Of a stretch of DNA of 9,020 nt, positions 1 to 6,389 are shown in pieces. Origin of the DNA: DATBFX01 sp036558305 (GTDB lineage Bacteria > Chloroflexota > Chloroflexia > Thermomicrobiales > UBA6265); the NCBI GenBank assembly GCA_036558305.1, contig DATBFX010000561.1:1-9020 (forward strand), in the 5' to 3' direction. Each line of letters opens with the position of its first letter. Position 1 is the stretch's first letter. The notes under the pieces were generated by a model. It was not told the origin of the DNA. It saw only the letters and a list, made by a program, of their open reading frames with translations, and searched no databases. The position numbers were made by a program, and so were the translations under genes.

Positions 1-167
1 GTGACCTCGAAGATGCCGCCGCTGCCGGGGACGAGGGTGACGCCGCCCGGCAGGAATTCCGCGTAATCGTGGAGGATGCCTTCCGCCAGACCGGCGGCTC
101 GTTTCAGGTACCCTCAGCCGGTGCAGTACTCGATGCGCACCGCGGCCGGGGCTGTCGTGTCGGACAT
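1..167 (-). CDS. SelW-like (Rdx family) selenoprotein, N-terminal part; in-frame TGA read as selenocysteine
   Basis: Minus-strand ATG at 167-165 opens a frame that reads 17 residues, meets TGA at 116-114, and stays open to the window edge (55 codons visible). The residues around the TGA are VRIEYCTG-U-GYLKRAAGLAEG, followed downstream by LPGGVTLVPGSGGIFEV. This matches the thioredoxin-like Rdx/SelW fold: beta strand, CxxU redox motif (Cys15, Sec18), amphipathic helix, then the G-x-FEV strand. Mammalian SelW has YCGAUGY in the same place. The family is thought to act in thiol redox chemistry; the substrate here is unknown. The start is fixed by AAGGAG six bases upstream. The gene is divergent from the ABC transporter cluster. 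The C-terminal 30-45 residues lie outside the window. The alternative, a nonsense-mutated gene, is less likely because the stop falls exactly at the family's Sec/Cys position and a SECIS-like hairpin follows. Confidence 0.87.
74..116 (-). promoter_or_regulatory. Candidate bacterial SECIS element following the UGA
   Basis: On the minus-strand RNA, CCGCC (97-93) pairs perfectly with GGCGG (87-83) around the five-base loop GGUCU (92-88). The loop starts 21 nt after the UGA. Below an internal loop, GGGUACCU (113-106) can pair with AGGCAUCC (81-74) with one A-C mismatch and one G-U pair, giving a lower stem that starts immediately after the UGA. Bacterial SECIS elements bind SelB through a short stem with G in the apical loop, and the E. 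coli fdhF SECIS loop also contains GGUCU. Pairing was done by eye and no folding energy was computed. Confidence 0.75.
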
Positions 168-173
168 TGTTGG

Positions 174-179
174 CTCCTT
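174..179 (-). promoter_or_regulatory. Ribosome binding site of the SelW-like gene
   Basis: AAGGAG on the minus strand ends six bases before the ATG at 167-165 (spacer CCAACA). It is a near-perfect Shine-Dalgarno sequence and supports both the start codon and the reality of this gene despite its in-frame TGA. Confidence 0.75.
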
Positions 180-226
180 ACCTATCCTTCGCCGCCCATC
201 ACATCCAGGCGCATCTTCCGACACCG

Positions 227-245
227 GTCAAGCGTTCGTCAAGCG
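227..245. promoter_or_regulatory. 11-bp-period direct repeat GTCAAGCG, possible operator
   Basis: GTCAAGCG occurs at 227-234 and again at 238-245, separated by TTC, so the repeats start 11 bp apart and lie on the same face of the helix. Tandem half-sites with this spacing are typical of OmpR/PhoB-type response regulators. The site lies between the divergent genes, but on the minus strand it overlaps the only -35-like hexamers. Which regulator it might serve is unknown, and a chance repeat cannot be excluded. Confidence 0.25.
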
Positions 246-332
246 ACTCCGCCGCGCCGGTTGCGCCCACCCGTGTACTACAATCCAGGCGTGGAAACCG
301 CTCACCTCGGTACCCCGCACGTGATCAAATAC

Positions 333-338
333 AGAGGA
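333..338 (+). promoter_or_regulatory. Ribosome binding site of the first solute-binding protein
   Basis: AGAGGA lies seven bases before the ATG at 346, which is good Shine-Dalgarno placement and fixes the start of the first solute-binding protein. Confidence 0.6.
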
Positions 339-345
339 ATGCGCG

Positions 346-2181
346 ATGGTTCACACCTCCCTTGATGACGACCGGGCCGACCGCGAGGCACGCCTCGCCG
401 GGTCGCTCAACACGGCAAACGAGTTGGTGACCGCCCGGAGGCGGGGCCGGCTGTCGCGACGCGCGCTGATCCGGCGGGCCGCGGAGTTGGGGTTGGGTGC
501 GCCCGTCGTCGGGGTGCTCTTGCACGCGACGGGTGACCTGGCGTTTGGGGTGTCGACCGCGCGGGCCGCGACCGGGGACCGCAAAGCGGTGCCGGCGGTG
601 AAGCGGACGGCGCCGAAAGGGACGGCAAAGAGCGGGGCCAGGATCGCCGTGGGGACGGTCGGCGAGATCGATACGTTGAACCCGTACCTGGCGAATCTCT
701 ACACCCATCCGGAGTCGTTCGACGTCCTCTCGGGGGTGATGGAAGGGTTGCTGGCCTACGACAGCAAGCAGCGGTTGCGACCGGGTTTGGCCGAGAGCTA
801 CGCGATCTCGGACGACGGTTTGGTCTACACGTTCAAGCTGCGGCAAGGGGTGACGTTCCACAACGGGGACCCGTTCACCGCGGACGACGTGGTCAAGACC
901 TGGGAGATGATCGTCAACCCGAAGTTGCCGGCCTGGTCGCGGTTGGGCTGGGAAAAGATCGACAAGATCGACGTGCCCGATCCGTCGACGCTGGTCGTGA
1001 CGACCTCGGAGATCTACGCGCCGTTCCTCTCCAACATCGCCGCCGGTTCCTTCAACAACGGTCTGATCGCGCCGGCGCGGCAACTGAAGAAGGACCCGGA
1101 GCGGTTCGGCCGGGAGTTCGGGCACGCCCCAATCGGGACCGGGCCGATGCGATTCGTCGCCCAAAAGGGCGACACCATCGTGCTGGAACGATTCCCGGAT
1201 TACTGGGGTCCGAATGCCAAACTGAGCGCGGTGACGGTCCGGGTGTTTCCCGATCAGGTGGCGCAGTATGCGGCGCTCAAGATGGGGACGCTCCAGGTCG
1301 CGGCACGGGTCGGTTCGCCGAGTCAGCCGTTTCTGGACGAGACGCTCCGCATCAACGGCACGACGGTGCTCGAATTCGCGGGGCTGACCTGGGGTCACCT
1401 CGATCTCAAGCAGATGGGGTTTTTGCGCGAGACGGCGGTGCGGCAGGCCCTGGACTACGCGACGCCGGCGCAGAAGATCATCGACGAGGTCTTGGGCGGG
1501 CGAGCGTACCGCGCCTTCGCCGATCAAGCGCCGGGAAGCTCGGTCTACGACCCGGATCTCAAACCGCGCGCCTTCGATCCCGAGAAGGCGCGGTCGCTAC
1601 TCGACAAGGCCGAGTTGAAAATCGGCGACGACGGCGTGCGGGAGCGTGACGGCGAGCGGTTCGAGGTGGAACTCTGGGGCGAGGCAAACGATCCCCAGGC
1701 GCCGCAGATCCTGCAGTTGATCGCCGAGAGTTGGCAGGCGATCGGGGTGGGGACGACGACGAAGTTCGCGCCGCGCGCCGCGCTCTGGGGCCCGATGGGC
1801 TACCAGTTCTCCGACCGGATGACGGCCGGGTACTACCGCTGGTCCAATTTCAACGATCCCGACGACATGTTCTACTGGCATTCGTCGCAAATCCCGACCA
1901 GCCCGACCGGACCCGGCGGCAACTTGCCGGCCTTTTTCTACCAGTACAACTTCCAGCAACAGATCGACGACCTCACCTCCCGCGCGGCGGCGGAGACGGA
2001 TCAGGCGAAGCGCAAAGACCTCTACTTCCAAATTCAGGCATTGCTGCGCAAAGAGGTCCCGGTCCTGTTCATCTTCTGGGACAAGGGTTTTTCGGCCGCC
2101 GCCGCCAACATCGGCGGCTTTTGGCCAAGCGCGTTCACCTACCTGCTCTGGAACGTACGCGAGTGGTACGTGACGGAGTAG
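346..2181 (+). CDS. ABC transporter family-5 solute-binding protein (peptide/oligopeptide type), first paralogue
   Basis: A 611-residue extracytoplasmic binding protein of the SBP_bac_5 (DppA/OppA/NikA-like) family, expected to capture peptides or similar ligands and deliver them to the DppB/DppC permeases encoded downstream. The N-terminus has a ~30-residue charged lead, then SRRALI (37-42) and a hydrophobic stretch to about residue 68, resembling a twin-arginine export signal. There is no lipobox cysteine, so it is probably soluble or signal-anchored rather than a lipoprotein. Family hallmarks are YTFKLRQGVTFHNGDPFTADDVV (split across 161-183) and IGTGPMRFV (263-271) followed by LERFPDYWG (280-288). 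The C-terminus carries NIGGFWPSAF (588-597), shared with the second paralogue. At 611 aa it is longer than classical DppA (~530). Start ATG 346 has AGAGGA seven bases upstream. The ligand cannot be told from sequence. Confidence 0.93.
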   Translation: MVHTSLDDDRADREARLAGSLNTANELVTARRRGRLSRRALIRRAAELGLGAPVVGVLLHATGDLAFGVSTARAATGDRKAVPAVKRTAPKGTAKSGARIAVGTVGEIDTLNPYLANLYTHPESFDVLSGVMEGLLAYDSKQRLRPGLAESYAISDDGLVYTFKLRQGVTFHNGDPFTADDVVKTWEMIVNPKLPAWSRLGWEKIDKIDVPDPSTLVVTTSEIYAPFLSNIAAGSFNNGLIAPARQLKKDPERFGREFGHAPIGTGPMRFVAQKGDTIVLERFPDYWGPNAKLSAVTVRVFPDQVAQYAALKMGTLQVAARVGSPSQPFLDETLRINGTTVLEFAGLTWGHLDLKQMGFLRETAVRQALDYATPAQKIIDEVLGGRAYRAFADQAPGSSVYDPDLKPRAFDPEKARSLLDKAELKIGDDGVRERDGERFEVELWGEANDPQAPQILQLIAESWQAIGVGTTTKFAPRAALWGPMGYQFSDRMTAGYYRWSNFNDPDDMFYWHSSQIPTSPTGPGGNLPAFFYQYNFQQQIDDLTSRAAAETDQAKRKDLYFQIQALLRKEVPVLFIFWDKGFSAAAANIGGFWPSAFTYLLWNVREWYVTE

Positions 2182-2281
2182 CGAGCTCCGAGCTCCGAGC
2201 TACGAGTGGGCGTGTGCTGACGGGCAGCCTCGACAGACACGGATCGAAGCTCGAAGCTCGAAGCTCGCTACTCGTAGCTCG
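2182..2281. repeat. Heptad-repeat inverted repeat, locus 1 (after the first SBP)
   Basis: Starting one base after the stop codon, the left arm is CGAGCTC twice, then CGAGCTA and CGAGT (2182-2207). The right arm (2244-2281) is TCGAAGC three times, TCGCTAC, TCGTAGC, TCG. Read on the other strand these are also CGAGNNN heptads. CGAGCTACGAGT (2196-2207) is perfectly complementary to 2270-2281, and the remaining heptads pair imperfectly. The loop between the arms is about 36-60 nt. No T tract follows, so it is not an obvious intrinsic terminator. The element is related in unit sequence to the one at 4288-4385. Confidence 0.8.
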
Positions 2282-2357
2282 TTAATCATCACCGGTTCTC
2301 CGTAAGTGTTAGGCTACCGCCGGCACGAATCCGCGAATCCAGTTTGGAGCGATTGCG

Positions 2358-2364
2358 AAAGGAG
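2358..2364 (+). promoter_or_regulatory. Ribosome binding site that decides the start of the second SBP
   Basis: AAAGGAG lies six bases before ATG 2371. An in-frame TTG at 2344 is also available upstream but has no such site and would place the Shine-Dalgarno inside the coding region, so ATG 2371 is chosen. Confidence 0.8.
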
Positions 2365-2370
2365 CGACCG

Positions 2371-4284
2371 ATGGTCCGTCTGGTTCCACAGCCGGGGGAG
2401 CCGACCGATGCCGATGAACTCAACGACGTCAATGGATTGATCCAGGCCAGGATCGACGGGCGGCTCAGCCGGCGGGCGCTGGTCGAACGCGCGCTCAAGA
2501 TCGGGATTGCGGCGCCGGTCGTCGGCGTGATGTTGCACGCGACCTCCGACATGGCGTTCGGGGCGCCGAGCAATGGCCGCGAGGCGACACTGGCGCGGTT
2601 GCAGCAAGGGCAGACGGTGCCGGTGACCGGACCGACGAAGCCCGCGGGGACGCAGCAAGAGGTCGGGACGATCGTCGTCGGGTGCCAACAGGAGCCGGAC
2701 TTCATCCATCCGTACCTGTCGCAGACGGTGACCGGGACCGACGTCGCGGTCGGGGTCTGCCAGCGTTTGATGGAGTACGACGGCAACCAGCAATTGTTTG
2801 GGGTTTTGGCCACCGAGTACTCTATTTCGGACGACGGACTGACCTACACCTTCAAGCTGCGGCCCGGCATCACCTTCCACAGTGGCGATCCGCTGACCGG
2901 TCAAGACGTGATCGACTCCTGGAAGATGATCATGAACCCCGACTTCGGGGCCTTCAGCAAGCTGGGCTGGGAAAAGATCACCGACATCACCCTCGCCGAC
3001 AACGGGATGACGGTCGTGATGGCGACCTCCGAGGTCTACGCGCCCTTCATCAGCTACGTCGGCGCGGGAAACAACGCGATCCTCCCCTCCAAGGAGTTGG
3101 CGAAAGGGGTCGACAACTTCAAGCAGAAGTTCGGCCGCGAGTACATGATCGGGACCGGACCGTTCAAGTTCGTCGAGTGGAAGGCCAAGGAGCAGATCAC
3201 CCTCGAACGCAACGACGCGTATTGGGGTGGGAAACCGCACCTGGAGAAGATCATCTACCGGATCGTCCCCGACACCAACACCCTGCTCGTGCAGTTGCAG
3301 ACGGGCGAGGTGAACCTCGTCGGCAGCGCCGGTGCGCTCGGCGCCCTCGACGTCGAGAAGGCGTTGGGCTACGACAACGTGATCGTACTCGAACACCCGA
3401 CGCAAGGCTGGGACCACCTCGATCTCAAGCACATCGACTTCCTGCGCATGACCAAGGTGCGGCAGGCGCTCGACTACGCGACGCCGAAACAGCAGATCAT
3501 CGAGCAATTGTTGAAGAATCGGGCCGTGCCGTCGATCGGCGATCAGGCGCCGGGGAGTTGGGCGTTCAACCCGGACATCCAACCGCGCCCGTACGACCCG
3601 GACAAGGCCAAGCAACTCTTGACCGAAGCCGGGCTGACGGAGCAGGACGGCGGTTGGAGCGGGCCGACGCCGGCCGGGACGCCGCGGCAAAGCGGGGGCG
3701 ATTTCCCCGCGGACCAAGGGGATCCCAACGTCGTTCCGGCGACGGGGCCGGTCAAGAAGTTCGAGATGGAACTCTGGGGACTGGCCGGCGACGAGCAGAA
3801 CAACCGGATCTGCCAGGTCATCGCCCAGGCCTGGAACCAGATCGGGATCAAGACCGAGGCGAAGTTCGAAGATACCTCGACGATTTGGGGTCCCAACGGG
3901 TACCAGTTCACCGACAAGATGACCGCCTCGCTCTGGGCCTGGTACAACGGCAACGATCCCGACGACCAGTTCTACTGGAACTCGTCGCAGATCCCGACGA
4001 CCCCGACCGGTACCGGCGGCAACCTGCCGGCCTACTTCTTCAAGTACAACTTCCAGCAAAAGATCGACGACCTCACCTCCAGCGCCGCCAAGGAGACCGA
4101 CCAGGAGAAGCGCAAGCAACTCTACTTCCAGATCCAGCAACTCCTCTTCGACGAGGAACCGGTCGTCTGGATCTACTGGGGCAAAGCGTTTCCGGTGGTC
4201 GACCCCAACATCGGCGGCTTCTGGCCGAGCGCCTTCAACAACCTGCTCTGGAACGCGGAGCAGTGGTACCTGACGCAGCAGTAG
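2371..4284 (+). CDS. ABC transporter family-5 solute-binding protein, second paralogue
   Basis: A 637-residue SBP_bac_5 protein, a tandem paralogue of the preceding gene. It shares the GRLSRRAL N-terminus (SRRALV at 33-38 plus hydrophobic segment to ~64), the family block TFKLRPGITFHSGDP (160-174), IGTGPFKFVEW, the segment NDPDDQFYWNSSQIP and the C-terminal NIGGFWPSAF (613-622). Identity to the first paralogue looks high in the C-terminal third and lower elsewhere. It differs by a Pro/Gly-rich insertion of about 31 residues (430-460) before the KFEMELWG strand. There is no lipobox; Cys105 lies in the first strand of the mature domain, not in a signal peptide. It is predicted to be exported, probably by Tat, and to feed the same permeases, perhaps with a different ligand range. 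ATG 2371 is preferred because AAAGGAG precedes it by six bases. Confidence 0.93.
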   Translation: MVRLVPQPGEPTDADELNDVNGLIQARIDGRLSRRALVERALKIGIAAPVVGVMLHATSDMAFGAPSNGREATLARLQQGQTVPVTGPTKPAGTQQEVGTIVVGCQQEPDFIHPYLSQTVTGTDVAVGVCQRLMEYDGNQQLFGVLATEYSISDDGLTYTFKLRPGITFHSGDPLTGQDVIDSWKMIMNPDFGAFSKLGWEKITDITLADNGMTVVMATSEVYAPFISYVGAGNNAILPSKELAKGVDNFKQKFGREYMIGTGPFKFVEWKAKEQITLERNDAYWGGKPHLEKIIYRIVPDTNTLLVQLQTGEVNLVGSAGALGALDVEKALGYDNVIVLEHPTQGWDHLDLKHIDFLRMTKVRQALDYATPKQQIIEQLLKNRAVPSIGDQAPGSWAFNPDIQPRPYDPDKAKQLLTEAGLTEQDGGWSGPTPAGTPRQSGGDFPADQGDPNVVPATGPVKKFEMELWGLAGDEQNNRICQVIAQAWNQIGIKTEAKFEDTSTIWGPNGYQFTDKMTASLWAWYNGNDPDDQFYWNSSQIPTTPTGTGGNLPAYFFKYNFQQKIDDLTSSAAKETDQEKRKQLYFQIQQLLFDEEPVVWIYWGKAFPVVDPNIGGFWPSAFNNLLWNAEQWYLTQQ

Positions 4285-4287
4285 GAC

Positions 4288-4385
4288 CGAGCTTCGAGCT
4301 TCGAGCTTCGAGCTTGGGTCGGTTCCGGGTAACCACGTCCTGAAGCGCGTCGCTACTCGAAGCTCGAAGCTCGAAGCTCGAAGCT
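4288..4385. repeat. Heptad-repeat hairpin, locus 2 (between the second SBP and dppB)
   Basis: Four exact tandem copies of CGAGCTT (4288-4315) face TCGCTAC plus four exact copies of TCGAAGC (4350-4384). Bases 4290-4315 and 4360-4385 are perfectly complementary over 26 bp, with a 44-nt loop. The right arm ends nine bases before the dppB ATG. There is no T tract. The transcript would form a very stable stem between the binding-protein and permease cistrons. Such stems (for example REP sequences between malE and malF) can protect upstream mRNA and lower downstream expression; that role here is inference. Confidence 0.9.
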
Positions 4386-4394
4386 GGTGTGACG

Positions 4395-5345
4395 ATGTCG
4401 CGCTACGTGATCCGCCGGCTGATCGGGGCGGTGCCGTTGCTGGTGGGGGTGGCGGCGCTGTCGTTTCTGTTCATGCAGTTGGCGCCGGGGAGTCCGGACG
4501 AGTTGTATGCCCGCAACTCCCGGATGAGTCAGGCACAGCTCGATCAGATCCGGCACAACATGGGATTGGACAAACCGGCCTACGTCCAGTTTCTGCTCTG
4601 GATGCGCAACCTCGGCAAGGGCGACCTCGGAACGTCGTATGCGCAGTACCGGCCGGTTTGGAACGTGATCTGGGAGGTTTTCCCGAACACGGTCTACCTG
4701 GTGATGACCGGGTTGTCGATCGCGTTGGTGGTCGCGCTCGTGTTCGGGGTGTTGGCGGCGGTGCGGCCGTACGGTATCTTCGACAACATCACCTCGTTCC
4801 TGACCTACTTCGGGCTGGCCATGCCCGTGTTCTGGTTCGGGTTGATGCTGCAGATCCTGTTCTCGGTCAAGCTCGGTTGGTTGCCCTCGGCGGGCATGCA
4901 CGGCGCCCAGGGAACCGGGGCGTTGGACATGGCGAGGCACCTCTTCTTGCCGGCCTTCACGATCGCGATCGGCAGCATCGCCAGTTGGAGCCGGTACGTG
5001 CGGTCGTCGACGATCGAATCGCTCGGCCAGGACTACGTGCGGACGGCGCGGGCGAAGGGATTGCGGGAGCAGACGATCCTCTGGGGGCACGTCTTGCGGA
5101 ATGCGCTGGTCCCGTTCGTCACCGTCGTCAGCATCGACATTCCGCTCTACCTGACCGGGGCGGTGCTGGTGGAGACGGTCTTCTCGTGGCCGGGGATGGG
5201 CCGGCTCTTCTTCGACTCGCTGACGAAGCGGGATTACCCGGTGCTGATGGGGATCCTCATCCTTGGCGCCGTCCTCATCATCCTCGGTAACCTGATCGCC
5301 GATCTCATCTACGGCCTGCTCGACCCGCGGATCAAGTACGCCTGA
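4395..5345 (+). CDS. dppB: ABC transporter permease, DppB family
   Basis: A 316-residue inner-membrane permease of the BPD_transp_1 type, one half of the translocation channel of a peptide-class importer. It opens with MSRYVIRRLIGAVPLLVGVA, the usual DppB N-terminal TM segment (about 9-29), followed by the periplasmic LAPGSP motif and a long first loop. Further TM segments lie near 98-122, 133-158, 183-200, 240-262 and 285-308. The cytoplasmic EAA-like coupling loop is DYVRTARAKGLREQTILWGH (213-232), which contacts the ATPase. ETVFSWPGMGRL and the terminal LLDPRIKYA are family signatures. Length is typical. The start is ATG 4395; GTG 4389 is an alternative. Neither has a clear Shine-Dalgarno because the heptad hairpin runs to 4385. 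Substrate specificity is not readable from the permease. Confidence 0.95.
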   Translation: MSRYVIRRLIGAVPLLVGVAALSFLFMQLAPGSPDELYARNSRMSQAQLDQIRHNMGLDKPAYVQFLLWMRNLGKGDLGTSYAQYRPVWNVIWEVFPNTVYLVMTGLSIALVVALVFGVLAAVRPYGIFDNITSFLTYFGLAMPVFWFGLMLQILFSVKLGWLPSAGMHGAQGTGALDMARHLFLPAFTIAIGSIASWSRYVRSSTIESLGQDYVRTARAKGLREQTILWGHVLRNALVPFVTVVSIDIPLYLTGAVLVETVFSWPGMGRLFFDSLTKRDYPVLMGILILGAVLIILGNLIADLIYGLLDPRIKYA

Positions 5346-5464
5346 CGAGGGGGACAGACGGACGGAGTGAGGATGCACGTGGGCAATACTCCCCTCACCC
5401 TACGTAGGGCCGGGTACCGGGAACCCTCTGGGTGTGGTGGCGGCCGGGGGTGGGGGCCACGTCG
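5346..5464. other. Intergenic region between dppB and dppC with small palindromes
   Basis: A 119-bp GC-rich spacer, unusually long for a permease pair, which often overlap or nearly touch. It contains the perfect 12-bp palindrome CCCTACGTAGGG (5398-5409) and a possible 6-bp stem GTGAGG (5367-5372)/CCTCAC (5393-5398). A G run at 5452-5456, eight bases before ATG 5465, may serve as a weak ribosome binding site. Unlike the other junctions of this cluster, it has no heptad arrays. Confidence 0.5.
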
Positions 5465-6376
5465 ATGAGTGCCGAATCGGCTGCCGTTCAACCGCTGGCG
5501 GCACTGGTGCCGGATGCGACGGCGCGACCGGCGCGGACGCCGATGCAACTCGCCTGGATGCGGTTGCGGCGGGCGAAGCTGGCACTGGCCGGGCTGGTCG
5601 TTTTCACCGTGATGGTACTAATCGCGATTTTCGCGAACGTGGTCGCGCCGTACGGAAAGAACGAGATCGACCTCTTCAACATCACGGCACCGCCGAGTCG
5701 GGCCCACTGGTTGGGGACCGACGCGCTGGGACGGGATGAGCTGAGCCGGCTGATCTACGGGGGGCGGCTCTCGCTCTGGATCGGCATCTCGGCGGCGGTC
5801 CTGACGGTGCTGATCGGGACGGTGGTCGGGGCGATTTCGGGGTACTACGGCGGCAAGATCGACGGGGTCTTGATGCGGTTCGTCGATCTGATGCTGGCCT
5901 TTCCGAGTATCTTCCTGTTGCTGATCCTGGCGGCGATGCTGGAGGGTATCTCGGTCACCGGGGTCATCCTCTTCCTCGGATTGTTCAGTTGGATGTGGCT
6001 GGCACGGATCATCCGCGGGGAGTTCCTGTCGCTGAAGGCGCGCGAGTTCATCGAGGCGGCTCGCTCGATCGGGGCGCCGGATCGGGCGATCATCCTGCGT
6101 CACCTGCTGCCGAACGTGTTGGGCCCGATCATCGTCTCGATCACGCTCGACATCGCGGTCTTCATGATCGCGGAGGCGTCGCTGTCGTTCCTCGGCTTCG
6201 GGGTGCAATCGGGGACGCCGACCTGGGGGAACATGCTCAACGAGTCGCGGGCGGAATACCTGACCTATCCCAGGCTCGTCATCATCCCCGGCTTGACGCT
6301 GACGATCGCGGTGCTGGCGATCAACTTCATCGGCGATGGCCTGAGGGATGCATTCGATCCCCGTGGGGGACGGTGA
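5465..6376 (+). CDS. dppC: ABC transporter permease, DppC family
   Basis: A 303-residue partner permease forming the second half of the channel with DppB. The N-terminus has a ~30-residue cytoplasmic lead, then RLRRAKLALAGLVVFTVMVL, the OppC_N-type first TM segment (about 38-60). The conserved HWLGTDALGRDELSRLIYGG (81-100) is the hallmark linker of DppC/OppC proteins. Further TM segments follow at about 105-125, 143-160, 163-181, 218-240 and 270-290. The EAA coupling loop is EFIEAARSIGAPDRAIILRH (194-213). The C-terminus NFIGDGLRDAFDPR is the typical ending. ATG 5465 is preferred over GTG 5432 because the N-terminus then has normal length and a G-rich site lies upstream. No ATPase genes follow, so the nucleotide-binding subunits must be encoded elsewhere. 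Confidence 0.95.
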   Translation: MSAESAAVQPLAALVPDATARPARTPMQLAWMRLRRAKLALAGLVVFTVMVLIAIFANVVAPYGKNEIDLFNITAPPSRAHWLGTDALGRDELSRLIYGGRLSLWIGISAAVLTVLIGTVVGAISGYYGGKIDGVLMRFVDLMLAFPSIFLLLILAAMLEGISVTGVILFLGLFSWMWLARIIRGEFLSLKAREFIEAARSIGAPDRAIILRHLLPNVLGPIIVSITLDIAVFMIAEASLSFLGFGVQSGTPTWGNMLNESRAEYLTYPRLVIIPGLTLTIAVLAINFIGDGLRDAFDPRGGR

Positions 6377-6389
6377 GACGGTAGGCGAT

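Larger units (their letters stand above)
168..345. other. Divergent intergenic region between the SelW-like gene and the ABC transporter cluster
   Basis: This 178-bp gap must hold the promoters of two divergent units. I see no strong sigma70 promoter pair. TACAAT at 279-284 is a fair -10 for the plus strand, but no good -35 lies 16-18 bases upstream of it. On the minus strand, TTGACG (242-237) and TTGACC (231-226) resemble -35 boxes but lack a convincing -10. An exact direct repeat, GTCAAGCG at 227-234 and 238-245, has an 11-bp period and could be a regulator site. No gene is supported here. Confidence 0.5.

Noticed and set aside
114..116. TGA in the SelW-like frame as an ordinary stop (pseudogene or tiny 17-residue peptide)
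   Set aside because: It sits exactly at the Sec position of the CxxU motif, the frame and family features continue beyond it, and a SECIS-like hairpin follows at the proper distance.
325..1527. 400-codon open frame on the minus strand opposite the first SBP
   Set aside because: It is a high-GC shadow frame: arginine/proline/histidine-rich, no recognisable domain, and fully antisense to a well-supported SBP gene.
2182..2281. CRISPR-like array
   Set aside because: Units are 7 bp with no spacers, and the arms are inverted relative to each other. No cas genes are present.
2344..2370. Upstream TTG start for the second SBP
   Set aside because: The strong AAAGGAG at 2358-2364 is placed for ATG 2371; nothing supports initiation at TTG 2344.
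2683..2685. Cys105 of the second SBP as a lipobox cysteine
   Set aside because: It lies ~40 residues after the hydrophobic signal, in the first strand of the mature domain, at a position where the first paralogue has Thr.
2314..4140. 608-codon open frame on the minus strand opposite the second SBP
   Set aside because: Low-complexity Leu/Arg/Asp/Val composition with no domain. It mirrors the codon structure of the SBP and spans an intergenic repeat edge.
4288..4385. Hairpin as an intrinsic transcription terminator
   Set aside because: No T tract follows the stem on either strand, and the dppB gene starts nine bases later in the same direction.
4353..5378. Minus-strand open frame opposite dppB
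   Set aside because: His/Arg/Asp/Gln-rich shadow of the permease. It starts inside the heptad repeat and has no recognisable motif.
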